From: JBATBW01 sp049662565
Lineage (GTDB): Bacteria; Bacillota_I; Bacilli_A; Erysipelotrichales; Erysipelotrichaceae
Reading direction: 5' to 3'
DNA length: 24,407 nt
NCBI GenBank assembly: GCA_049662565.1
Contig: JBATBW010000037.1
Location: 1-24,407, forward strand
In this document: positions 6,157 to 13,235 of the stretch, piece by piece
Layout: every line of letters starts with the position of its first letter
How positions within the stretch are numbered: position 1 is the first letter of the stretch
Translations under genes and position numbers: made by a program
The notes under the pieces: generated by a model
Seen by the model: the letters and a program-made list of their open reading frames with translations, nothing else
Told to the model about the DNA's origin: nothing
Databases searched by the model: none

Positions 6157-6912
6157 CTAATCATTTAAATTAAATTTTTTCTCAATAATTACTTGAATAC
6201 CATCAATTAATAAATTTGGATCATAAATAAAATCAGGCATGCTCTTATTCAATATCGTTGCATATCCGCCAGTAAGCACTCTTTTACACTTTTTGCCATA
6301 CTCTTTTTCCATTTTATCATTTAATCCTTCAATAGCCGCAATAGTTCCATACAAAGAACCCGACTTCAATGCATCAATAGTATTATTCCCAATAACCTTT
6401 TTAGGCAAATCATAACTAATCTTTGGTAACTGCGAAACATTATCAATCATCGTTTTAAATGATTGGCCAATACCTGGAGATATCGCCCCGCCATAAAACA
6501 CATTATCTTCTACTAAAAGCACTTTATTACATGTGCCAAGATCACTAATTAAGATTGGCCCTTCATATTTGTTACAAGCACCAATCGCTCCACAAATGAA
6601 ATCCGCCCCAATCTCTTTAGGATTATCTAAACGAATATCCAAATAATCAATATTCTTATTATTAATAACTACATAATTATCCTTAACAATACTACTAATA
6701 GCTAAAGAAAAAATCCGATACAAACGAGGAACCACACAAGAAAAACCAACACATTCATAATGATACTTATCATGAATAATCTCTAATAATTCCACACAAT
6801 CATTTAAACTAATTAACTTATCCGTTTCAAACCGAAAAGATGCCACTAAACCATTATTATATATACCACATACAATATTAGAATTCCCCATATCAATCGC
6901 TAATGAAATCAT
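6157..6912 (-). CDS. coaX: Type III pantothenate kinase
   Basis: 251 aa from the ATG at 6912, which has GGTGG upstream and overlaps the stop of the zinc-ribbon gene (ATGA); a GTG five codons earlier is less likely. CoaX phosphorylates pantothenate in the first step of coenzyme A synthesis. It belongs to the ASKHA fold: phosphate-1 loop DMGNSN (7-12), PKEIGAD (98-104) with the catalytic Asp104, phosphate-2 loop DLGT (124-127), GGAISPGI (141-148) and a late LTGGYA. Two family positions are unusual: the Arg that normally follows the catalytic Asp (GADR) is Phe105, and the usual DxGTATT is DLGTCNK. Coupled to a small membrane zinc-ribbon protein. In Bacillus, coaX lies next to ftsH and hslO; here it is about 9 kb away on the same strand. 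Confidence 0.93.
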   Translation of the reverse strand: MISLAIDMGNSNIVCGIYNNGLVASFRFETDKLISLNDCVELLEIIHDKYHYECVGFSCVVPRLYRIFSLAISSIVKDNYVVINNKNIDYLDIRLDNPKEIGADFICGAIGACNKYEGPILISDLGTCNKVLLVEDNVFYGGAISPGIGQSFKTMIDNVSQLPKISYDLPKKVIGNNTIDALKSGSLYGTIAAIEGLNDKMEKEYGKKCKRVLTGGYATILNKSMPDFIYDPNLLIDGIQVIIEKKFNLND

Positions 6913-7256
6913 TGTTTTCCACCACACTTATTACAATAAACACTATCAGTGTCGATCTTTTCCCCACAGTGCTTACAAAACATCTTTTCTTCTTCAAAAC
7001 CTTCTTTTATTGCCGAAGCAACCTTAGTAATACTCTCTTTTTTGGCATCAACATTAATATCCGCAATATCCTTAATATCTTCTTTACTCATTTGTGAAGC
7101 ATATTTTCTCGCCTTAATTTGTCTACTTTGTAAATAACCATTAAACTTAGGACTAATAGCTGACAATATAACAATCCCAAAAACTACAACTATGAAAATT
7201 GGTACAACAAAAAACAACAATTCACCAATCATAAAAAAACCATCAGAAATCCCCAT
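6909..7256 (-). CDS. Small membrane protein with a C-terminal zinc ribbon
   Basis: 115 aa; ATG with AAGGAGGT upstream. Residues ~10-33 form one long hydrophobic helix (ELLFFVVPIFIVVVFGIVIL). A charged, helical linker (40-90) follows, and the end is a zinc ribbon with C94-x2-C97 and C108-x2-C111 (CKHCGEKI...VYCNKCG). Such ribbons in low-GC Gram-positives are common in membrane proteins of unknown function. The gene has its own extended -10 promoter after the tRNA terminator and overlaps coaX by 4 bp, so both are made together. No enzymatic role can be inferred. Confidence 0.8.
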   Translation of the reverse strand: MGISDGFFMIGELLFFVVPIFIVVVFGIVILSAISPKFNGYLQSRQIKARKYASQMSKEDIKDIADINVDAKKESITKVASAIKEGFEEEKMFCKHCGEKIDTDSVYCNKCGGKQ

Positions 7257-7280
7257 ACATCTACCTCCTTAATTTATCTA

Positions 7281-7289
7281 ATTATAACA
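7281..7289 (-). promoter_or_regulatory. Extended -10 promoter of the zinc-ribbon/coaX unit
   Basis: TGT-TATAAT on the minus strand, 25 nt before the ATG at 7256. The -35 region falls in the T-tract of the tRNA terminator (TTTTTG at 17 nt), so it is weak. Confidence 0.5.
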
Positions 7290-7303
7290 CAAAAAACAAG
7301 CAT

Positions 7304-7330
7304 CAAAAAAGCCCTATTGCTAGGACTTAT
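7304..7330 (-). terminator. Terminator of the tRNA-Asn/tRNA-Glu unit
   Basis: AGTCCTA-GCAA-TAGGGCT (7-bp stem with one G-T pair) is followed on the minus strand by a run of six to seven T. Confidence 0.75.
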
Positions 7331-7362
7331 TTTTAAGCGATATCAATCGCATTCTTTTTAAT

Positions 7363-7439
7363 TGGTGACTCGTACGGGATTCGAACCCGTGAATGACGCC
7401 GTGAAAGGGCGCTGTGTTAAGCCACTTCACCAACGAGCC
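7363..7439 (-). tRNA. tRNA-Glu (anticodon UUC)
   Basis: 77 nt with an encoded CCA. GGCTCGT acceptor, anticodon loop CTTTCAC (UUC), and T arm ACGGGTTCGAATCCCGT. Five nt separate it from the 3' end of tRNA-Asn. Confidence 0.96.
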
Positions 7440-7444
7440 ACAAC

Positions 7445-7519
7445 TGGCGCCTAAAATAGGATTTGAACCTATGACCGATCGGTTAACAGCCGATTGCTCT
7501 ACCGCTGAGCTATTTAGGC
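7445..7519 (-). tRNA. tRNA-Asn (anticodon GUU)
   Basis: 75 nt with an encoded CCA. GCCTAAA acceptor pairs with TTTAGGC, discriminator G, anticodon loop CTGTTAA (GUU), and T arm ATAGGTTCAAATCCTAT. First gene of a two-tRNA unit. Confidence 0.96.
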
Positions 7520-7530
7520 AACGCTCAATT

Positions 7531-7559
7531 ATAATACCATACCATTACCCAATTATCAA
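7531..7559 (-). promoter_or_regulatory. Promoter of the tRNA-Asn/tRNA-Glu unit
   Basis: -35 TTGATA (7554-7559), spacer 17, -10 TATTAT (7531-7536), 11 nt before the tRNA-Asn 5' end. Confidence 0.65.
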
Positions 7560-7576
7560 GTACTTTTTTTATTTTT

Positions 7577-7981
7577 TTATGATTTTTTTATATTTTTTAT
7601 GATTAATTCATCATACCCCGTAGAACTATCGAACTGTCTATTAAACGAACAAGATCCCAAATCCACAACCACTAATTCACAAGTAGTATTAACCAAACAA
7701 CCCGGAACCAAATGACCACCAAAACAAACCAAATTCCTATCACTAACACAAATATGGACATGAATACCATCTAAAGATAAAGTACCATTCAAAGATAGAA
7801 TCTCAAAATTATCAACCATTTCTTTAATTGTTTTGCCATCTGCACAACGAACACATAATTTATCCAAACACCCAACACTACTAATAATACAGCCAGCCGA
7901 TATATTATTAGTAGACTGTAGTTCCTTTAACTTCAAATATAAATCATCACCCTTAGTCAAACGCATTGCATACTCATTCAT
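7577..7981 (-). CDS. PPC/DUF296 domain protein
   Basis: 134 aa, the length of a single PPC (plants and prokaryotes conserved, DUF296) domain. The diagnostic pieces are present: GDDLYLKLKEL near the start, SAGCIISSVGCLDK (29-41), and the histidine pair GIHVHICVSD (H74, H76) followed by GGHLVPGCLV with H90, which in this trimeric fold sit together and can bind metal. Plant PPC proteins fused to AT-hooks bind DNA, but the stand-alone bacterial members lack AT-hooks and have no settled function. It begins 2 nt after the pullulanase stop, with a GGAG/AGGT ribosome binding site that overlaps the end of that gene, so it is co-expressed with glycan debranching. No hairpin terminator is seen before the tRNA-Asn promoter. 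Confidence 0.85.
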   Translation of the reverse strand: MNEYAMRLTKGDDLYLKLKELQSTNNISAGCIISSVGCLDKLCVRCADGKTIKEMVDNFEILSLNGTLSLDGIHVHICVSDRNLVCFGGHLVPGCLVNTTCELVVVDLGSCSFNRQFDSSTGYDELIIKNIKKS

Positions 7982-7983
7982 AC

Positions 7984-10062
7984 CTATTCTCCCTTAACAA
8001 TCACAATTGATAAACCTTTAACCACAAATTCCTTAGTAACATTTTGTTGTCTACCATTTTCATCAAAAATGACATTAACCATTTCATCATATTTATATGT
8101 AATATCTTGATATGTTGGATTAAAAATAATATCCAAATAATAATTATCCATAACAATCTTATATACCAAACCATTATTCACATGCGAGAATTTTACATGT
8201 GAAAGAATCTCTTCATTACTACTTAAATGAAAAGCATCATACTCTTTACGTATCATAATTAAATCTTTCAAATAATTAATCATCTTTTGATTTTTGTGCA
8301 CTAAATCATAATTAATCATATTCACATTATCATTACTACGATAACTATTACCTTCATTATACTTCGTTCTTTTAAACTCTTGGCCCATCCCAATAAACGG
8401 AATACCACAAGCCAAAATAACCGCACTATTTATTAAATTGATTCTTTTCCCTTTAACTATTTCATCATCTTGAAGCGACAACGATAATTTATCATATAAG
8501 GTATAATTATCATGACACTCAACATAATTAATCACTTGATTAGGATTAAAAGTAAAACAATGCTCTTTGATTTCACTAGCGCCCGACATTAATACATTTT
8601 GAAAATAACCAATCAAATTTAGATCATTACTCAAATAACCTAAAGAAGCAATCTCATCCTTACCCTTTGTAACATCGCGAAAGCGATCCGAGAAAAATGC
8701 GATATTCGGCATTTCGACATGATTATGATAACTAGCTTTTTCTCCGTCATCCAAATTAGTTGGCATATTCCAACCCTCACCATAGACCATAAAACTCTCA
8801 TCAACACTTTTACCATATTTATATATTTCATTAATTGTTTCTAAATCGATAATCCCCATCAAATCAAATCTAAAACCATCAACCTCATAAGTATCAACCC
8901 AATTACGACAACAATCCAATAAGTATTTGCGCGCCATTCTTCTTGTAGACTCATAATCATTACCACAAAAAGAACCATTAGAATCTACCCTAAAATAATA
9001 TTTTGGCACAACTAATTCCAAACAGTTTTTCCCTTGATCGTAAACATGATTATAAACTAAATCTAAATTAACCCTGATACCTCTTTCATGAAACTTATTA
9101 ACTAAAGCCTTAAACTCTTTCATTCTTGAATAACCATCATTAGGATTCATACTGTAACTACCTTCTAAAGCCATAAAATGATTAGGATCATAACCCCAGT
9201 TATATAATAATTCACTATTAATTTCATCAACCGTGAAAAAATCATGCACAGGCATTATTTGCACATGAGTAATGCCCAAATCAACTAAATAATCCAAACC
9301 TATTTTATTACCATAATAGGCCATCTTATCATAAGTCAAAGCTAAAAACTTCCCCTTACTAATAAAATCCGCCTTACTATCCATACTAATATCTCTAATA
9401 CTTAATTCATACAAAATAGTGTCGACATAATTCTTATATACCGGTAAACAACTCTTATATTCTGATCTTTTAATCTTATTTTTATCAATAATAACTGATC
9501 TTTTCCCATTCGTACTTAAAGATAACGAATATGGGTCCACACATTCATTAATTTGATTATTCACATCCACTAAATAATAATATTTACAACCATCATAATT
9601 ACCATACAAATCAAATCTAAAAACACCATCTTTACCTTTAATCATTTTCTTAATAATCACATCATCATTAATTTCTACACCAACTAATACTTGAAAAGCA
9701 ATTGGTGACCACAAAGCAAAAGATGTTTTCTCTTCACTATATATTGCCCCTAAATCATTCTTATCATAATAATATTGATCATCAAATTCCTTAGTAAGCA
9801 CCACATTACGATACTCTAAATGTGTCCGATTACCATGTTCTTCAATAATAGTATATCTACTACCTAAAGTTAAACTAATATCCAAAGATAAATGATATTG
9901 TTTATAACCCTTACATTGTACCACTTCAATAATAACTAATTCCTTTAACATCCTATTTTCATTTTTTAAATAAAATTTATTACTATCACCATTATAAAAC
10001 TCGTTACTCAAAGTAACGATAATTTCCTGATAGTTATCTAAATAAGCCTTAAATACACCCAT
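7984..10062 (-). CDS. pulA: Type I pullulanase (alpha-1,6-glucan debranching enzyme)
   Basis: 692 aa from the second ATG (10062). The first ATG (10074) lies 3 nt after a TATAAT, so it would fall at or before the transcript start, and only the second has GGTGAG upstream. The enzyme hydrolyses alpha-1,6 branches of pullulan, limit dextrins or glycogen. N-terminal carbohydrate-binding/CBM48-type domains (~1-215) precede the GH13 barrel. Signatures: YNWGYDP (287-293, specific to type I pullulanases), DGFRFD with nucleophile Asp400, YGEGW with acid/base Glu429, and ECHDN with transition-state Asp518. There is no signal peptide, so it acts in the cytosol, as Bacillus AmyX does. Followed immediately by the PPC gene. 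Confidence 0.94.
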   Translation of the reverse strand: MGVFKAYLDNYQEIIVTLSNEFYNGDSNKFYLKNENRMLKELVIIEVVQCKGYKQYHLSLDISLTLGSRYTIIEEHGNRTHLEYRNVVLTKEFDDQYYYDKNDLGAIYSEEKTSFALWSPIAFQVLVGVEINDDVIIKKMIKGKDGVFRFDLYGNYDGCKYYYLVDVNNQINECVDPYSLSLSTNGKRSVIIDKNKIKRSEYKSCLPVYKNYVDTILYELSIRDISMDSKADFISKGKFLALTYDKMAYYGNKIGLDYLVDLGITHVQIMPVHDFFTVDEINSELLYNWGYDPNHFMALEGSYSMNPNDGYSRMKEFKALVNKFHERGIRVNLDLVYNHVYDQGKNCLELVVPKYYFRVDSNGSFCGNDYESTRRMARKYLLDCCRNWVDTYEVDGFRFDLMGIIDLETINEIYKYGKSVDESFMVYGEGWNMPTNLDDGEKASYHNHVEMPNIAFFSDRFRDVTKGKDEIASLGYLSNDLNLIGYFQNVLMSGASEIKEHCFTFNPNQVINYVECHDNYTLYDKLSLSLQDDEIVKGKRINLINSAVILACGIPFIGMGQEFKRTKYNEGNSYRSNDNVNMINYDLVHKNQKMINYLKDLIMIRKEYDAFHLSSNEEILSHVKFSHVNNGLVYKIVMDNYYLDIIFNPTYQDITYKYDEMVNVIFDENGRQQNVTKEFVVKGLSIVIVKGE

Positions 10063-10077
10063 ATTCTCACCCATTTG

Positions 10078-10086
10078 ATTATAACA
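10078..10086 (-). promoter_or_regulatory. Extended -10 promoter of pulA-PPC
   Basis: TGT-TATAAT on the minus strand, 15 nt before the chosen start. No good -35. The leader would be very short. Confidence 0.5.
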
Positions 10087-10154
10087 TAATCAAACCCCAA
10101 AAATGAGTATTTTAATAAAAGAATAAACTTAACTAAAAAAAACAATCAAAAATG

Positions 10155-10183
10155 TTGCGCACAACAAAAAAAGGATATATACT
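10155..10183 (+). promoter_or_regulatory. Promoter of katA
   Basis: -35 TTGCGC (10155-10160), spacer 17, -10 TATACT (10178-10183). Transcription should start near 10190, at the edge of the Fur-type operator. Confidence 0.6.
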
Positions 10184-10191
10184 AAAATTAT

Positions 10192-10211
10192 GATAACGAT
10201 AATCATTATCA
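10192..10211 (+). promoter_or_regulatory. Fur/PerR-type operator before katA
   Basis: Positions 10192-10210 match the classic 19-bp Fur box (GATAATGATAATCATTATC) at 18 of 19 bases. Read as a 7-1-7 element (10197-10211) it is CGATAAT-C-ATTATCA, one base from the Fur consensus and further from the PerR consensus (TTATAAT-N-ATTATAA). It covers roughly +2 to +22, a typical repressor position, and a Fur-family gene lies downstream of katA. Confidence 0.8.
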
Positions 10212-10226
10212 TTAAGGAGGTCCAAC

Positions 10227-11720
10227 ATGGATGACAAAAAGAAATTAACAAATGAAGTAGGAGCCCCAGTAGGTGACAATTTAAATTCTCAAACTGCCGG
10301 AAAACGCGGCCCAATGATCCTACAAGATCATTGGTTTATGGAAAAACTAGCACACTTTGACCGAGAAGTAATTCCCGAAAGAAGAATGCACGCCAAAGGA
10401 AGTGGAGCTTTTGGTGATTTCACAGTAACAAACACCGAAATCAAAAAGTACACTAAAGCAAAACTATTCCAAGAAATAGGTAAGAAAACACCAGTGTTTG
10501 TCCGCTTTTCAACCGTTGCCGGAGAACGCGGCGCAGCCGACGCCGAACGAGATATTCGTGGTTTTGCTATGAAATTCTATACTGAAGAAGGAAATTGGGA
10601 CCTAGTAGGCAACAATACACCAGTATTCTTCCTACGCGACCCAAAGAATTTCCCAGATTTAAATCATGCCGTAAAAAGAGACCCTAAAACTAATATGCGC
10701 AGCGCAAAAAACAACTGGGACTTTTGGACATGTCTACCAGAAGCCTTCCATCAAATCACTATAACAATGAGTGAACGTGGAATACCTGCTAGCTATCGTC
10801 ATATGCATGGATACGGTAGCCATGCCTACAGTTTCATCGATGAAAACAACAATCGAACTTGGTGTAAATTTCACTTCAGAACTCAACAAGGAATCAAAAA
10901 TTTAACCGATGAACAAGCAGAAGCAATAATCGCTAAGGATCGCGAAAGTAATCAACGCGACCTATTCGAAGCTATTGAAAAAAAAGAATTTCCAAAATGG
11001 ACCCTATATGTCCAATTAATGAGCGAAGAAAAAGCAAAAGAAATGCCATATAATCCTTTTGACCTAACAAAAGTTTGGTCCCAAAAAGAATTCCCATTAG
11101 TAGAAGTAGGAGTTATGGAATTAAATCGTAATCCAGAAAACTATTTCGCAGATGTTGAACAAGCAGCTTTCTCTCCATCTCATATTATACCTGGTATATC
11201 ATTATCCCCAGATCGTATGTTACAAGGAAGACTGTTTGCCTATGGCGATGCTCAACGTTACCGTTTGGGAGTTAACCACAATTCCATCCCAGTTAACTGT
11301 CCTCATTGCGCAGTTAATTCATATCATCGTGATGGTGCAATGCGCGTTGACGGCAATCAAGGATCAACTATAGGTTATGCCCCTAACTCTTATGGAGAAT
11401 GGAGCGATGATCATGGAGTAAAAGAACCAGCCCTAGAAATCGTCGGCCATGCCTATGAATATGATTTCAATGAAGATGACAATGACTATTTCTCACAACC
11501 AGCAGTTCTTTTCAACAACATGAACAAAGAACAAAAAGAAGCCCTATTTGGCAACACTGCTAGAGCAATGGGTGATGCCCCAATCCATATCAAACTACGT
11601 CACACAATGCATTGTTACAAGTGTGATGAAGCTTATGGTATAGGAGTAAGACAAGCATTAAACATCTCTGAACAAGAATACCAAAATTACTTAGAAAACG
11701 AAGGAAAAGACTTAATATAG
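10227..11720 (+). CDS. katA: Monofunctional heme catalase
   Basis: 497 aa, ATG with AAGGAGGT upstream; a small-subunit type catalase by length. It converts hydrogen peroxide to water and oxygen in the cytosol. Visible active-site elements: catalytic His55 in RMHAKGSGAFG, RFSTVAGERG (93-102), the distal Asn in GNNTPVFFLRD (128-138), and the proximal heme ligand Tyr339 in RLFAYGDAQRYRLG. It is preceded by a promoter with a Fur-type operator and followed by a PerR/Fur-family gene, a classic peroxide-responsive arrangement. By eye it is richer in G+C (for example around 10500-10560) than pulA or lysS, which hints at acquisition; catalase is patchily distributed among low-GC anaerobes. The product assignment is secure. 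Confidence 0.97.
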   Translation: MDDKKKLTNEVGAPVGDNLNSQTAGKRGPMILQDHWFMEKLAHFDREVIPERRMHAKGSGAFGDFTVTNTEIKKYTKAKLFQEIGKKTPVFVRFSTVAGERGAADAERDIRGFAMKFYTEEGNWDLVGNNTPVFFLRDPKNFPDLNHAVKRDPKTNMRSAKNNWDFWTCLPEAFHQITITMSERGIPASYRHMHGYGSHAYSFIDENNNRTWCKFHFRTQQGIKNLTDEQAEAIIAKDRESNQRDLFEAIEKKEFPKWTLYVQLMSEEKAKEMPYNPFDLTKVWSQKEFPLVEVGVMELNRNPENYFADVEQAAFSPSHIIPGISLSPDRMLQGRLFAYGDAQRYRLGVNHNSIPVNCPHCAVNSYHRDGAMRVDGNQGSTIGYAPNSYGEWSDDHGVKEPALEIVGHAYEYDFNEDDNDYFSQPAVLFNNMNKEQKEALFGNTARAMGDAPIHIKLRHTMHCYKCDEAYGIGVRQALNISEQEYQNYLENEGKDLI

Positions 11721-11722
11721 AT

Positions 11723-11755
11723 TTGATTCACTCTTTCAAATATGATATTATATCA
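11723..11755 (+). promoter_or_regulatory. Promoter with palindrome before perR
   Basis: -35 TTGATT (11723-11728), spacer 17, -10 TATTAT (11746-11751). A perfect 6-1-6 inverted repeat TGATATTATATCA (11743-11755) covers the -10 and could be an autoregulatory operator. It lies directly after the katA stop, so perR can be expressed independently. Confidence 0.5.
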
Positions 11756-11782
11756 ACAAATATGAAAGGGGGGCAATAAGAT

Positions 11783-12166
11783 ATGACCAAACGTGGAAAA
11801 CTAATATATGAATATTTTCTAAACCACCCCCAATCACATCCTACTGCGGAAGAAATTTATATCTACTTAAAATCTTTAGACGATAAAGTTGGAATCGCAA
11901 CTGTCTATCGCAACTTAAAAGCTTTAGTTGATATGCAACACCTACGAGAAATCAACCTCGAAAAACAAGGTGTTCGCTATGATTTAATTGATCACGAACA
12001 CTATCATTTCATCTGTGATTCTTGTGGATGCATCACTAATTTTACCTTAGACACATTAAAGAACATCAATAAAGAAATTGAAGAAAAAACTAAAGGCAAC
12101 GTCCTTAGCAAAGATCTAATCTTTCATGGTATCTGTGAAAGCTGTCTAAAAAAGAAAGAAAAATAG
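11783..12166 (+). CDS. perR: PerR/Fur-family metalloregulator, N-terminally short
   Basis: 127 aa; winged-helix DNA-binding half (residues 1-60, recognition helix IATVYRNLKAL) and C-terminal metal/dimerisation half. The structural zinc site is intact (C78-x2-C81 and C118-x2-C121). Aligned to Bacillus PerR, the regulatory metal ligands are His19 (H37), Asp67 (D85), His73 (H91) and His75 (H93), but Asn86 stands where PerR has Asp104. The protein starts at the equivalent of RITPQR and lacks the usual first ~20-residue helix. An in-frame TAA lies two codons upstream of the ATG, so no longer start exists. Ribosome binding site AAGGGGGG. Probably represses katA, and perhaps itself. The family is sure; PerR rather than Fur is inferred from the katA linkage and the His/Asp pattern. 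Confidence 0.85.
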   Translation: MTKRGKLIYEYFLNHPQSHPTAEEIYIYLKSLDDKVGIATVYRNLKALVDMQHLREINLEKQGVRYDLIDHEHYHFICDSCGCITNFTLDTLKNINKEIEEKTKGNVLSKDLIFHGICESCLKKKEK

Positions 12167-12168
12167 AC

Positions 12169-12204
12169 AAAAAACCGGTCAACATAACTGACCGGTTTTC
12201 TTAT
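12169..12204 (+). terminator. Terminator after perR, usable by the convergent merR-type gene
   Basis: A perfect 11-bp stem (12171-12181 with 12189-12199) with CCGGTCA/TGACCGG arms, loop of 7. T-rich tracts follow on both strands. Confidence 0.85.
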
Positions 12205-12310
12205 GTTTAAATTAATATACATAAATATTAAAGTTTTTTATTTTACCCTAACTCACTTTACTGATCCATAAAATCTTAGTCCATAAATATGCGCGAAAAT
12301 AAAACTCTTT

Positions 12311-13186
12311 TTAGTTATTAAACTTTTCAATTTCAGGATATTGTTCCAATAATTTTTTGTTGGCAACTTCTATTTGATCATAATAATCTGCATATGAAGA
12401 ACTTAACTGTTTCATTGCAGGAATAAATATATCGTTATACCCATTAGAACTGTTAAATTCTTTCATCAACTCCATCAATTTAAAAGCAGGTGAATTTTTA
12501 TATTCATCCGAATTTTTGTACTCCAAATACTGCGTCAGAAATTCTTTATTGTTGGATAAGAACTCATCTGGATTTTCATATGACTTTTTCGTAGTCTCAA
12601 GCAATTGGGATATCTGTTCTATTCCGATATGCTTCGTACCCTCAATTAAATATTCTTCTAAATCTTTTGGAATATCTAAAACAGGAAGATTATCTAAAAA
12701 AGACAAAATCGTTTCGTATGCCAATTGTTGAGATTCTGTTTGGATAGGTTCATTTAAGAATCGAGCAAAATGCATACAAATAAACCGACCATAGTACCCC
12801 GGAAACGCATCTAACAATTTATCTGTAATGATTCTACCCTGTTCAACCGATTGCAACTCTAAGCTTATCTCATCATAAGACGTTCCTTGGCTAAGTTTTT
12901 GAAGAATGGATTTTTTTAGCATATCACTCTTATATTCTAATTCTTTTTTTACAGATACTGCTTGTAATACCGAGTTTGTTGTATCCTTCAGAATTCTGTC
13001 GATTTCTTCAGTAGAAATATCTAATTTTCTCAAGACACTGATTTTATTTAGCTTTTCAATATCTTGAATATTATAGTTTTTATATCCATTTTCTAAAACT
13101 GAAGGAGAAATTAATCCTTGTATAGTATAATACTCAATTGCTTTTTTTGTTAATTTTGTGAGTTTACTCACTTCATTTATTAGCAT
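12311..13186 (-). CDS. MerR-family transcriptional regulator with large effector domain
   Basis: 291 aa from the ATG at 13186, preceded by GAGGTG; a start 11 codons upstream lacks a ribosome binding site and would lie next to the -10. Residues 1-70 form the MerR winged helix: EVSKLTKLTKKAIEYYTIQGLI, then NGYKNYNIQDIEKLNKISVLRKL. A helical linker follows (~75-115), then a ~175-residue mostly helical C-terminal domain with many acidic and aromatic residues. I do not recognise its ligand class, and there is no cysteine cluster suggesting metal sensing. Its own promoter has the 19-bp spacer and central palindrome typical of MerR activators, so it probably controls itself. No second target gene is adjacent. 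Confidence 0.85.
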   Translation of the reverse strand: MLINEVSKLTKLTKKAIEYYTIQGLISPSVLENGYKNYNIQDIEKLNKISVLRKLDISTEEIDRILKDTTNSVLQAVSVKKELEYKSDMLKKSILQKLSQGTSYDEISLELQSVEQGRIITDKLLDAFPGYYGRFICMHFARFLNEPIQTESQQLAYETILSFLDNLPVLDIPKDLEEYLIEGTKHIGIEQISQLLETTKKSYENPDEFLSNNKEFLTQYLEYKNSDEYKNSPAFKLMELMKEFNSSNGYNDIFIPAMKQLSSSYADYYDQIEVANKKLLEQYPEIEKFNN

Positions 13187-13204
13187 ATCAATCACCTCAA
13201 TAAC

Positions 13205-13235
13205 ATCATAATCTAACACCTCAGGTGATAGTCAA
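13205..13235 (-). promoter_or_regulatory. MerR-type promoter/operator with 19-bp spacer
   Basis: -35 TTGACT (13230-13235) and -10 TATGAT (13205-13210) are separated by 19 bp instead of 17. The palindrome CACCTGAGGTG (13217-13227) lies within the spacer. This is the geometry that MerR-family proteins untwist to activate transcription. Confidence 0.75.

Noticed and set aside
6903..7137. Two plus-strand open frames opposite coaX and the zinc-ribbon gene
   Set aside because: They are antisense shadows of a gene with clear motifs and ribosome binding sites.
7414..7602. 62-codon plus-strand open frame containing KIGFEPMTDRLT
   Set aside because: It is the antisense of tRNA-Glu and tRNA-Asn; this peptide is a well-known false translation of tRNA sequence.
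7561..7605. T-rich tandem stretch after the PPC gene as a terminator
   Set aside because: There is no stem-loop before the T-runs; it looks like simple AT-rich sequence at the end of the gene.
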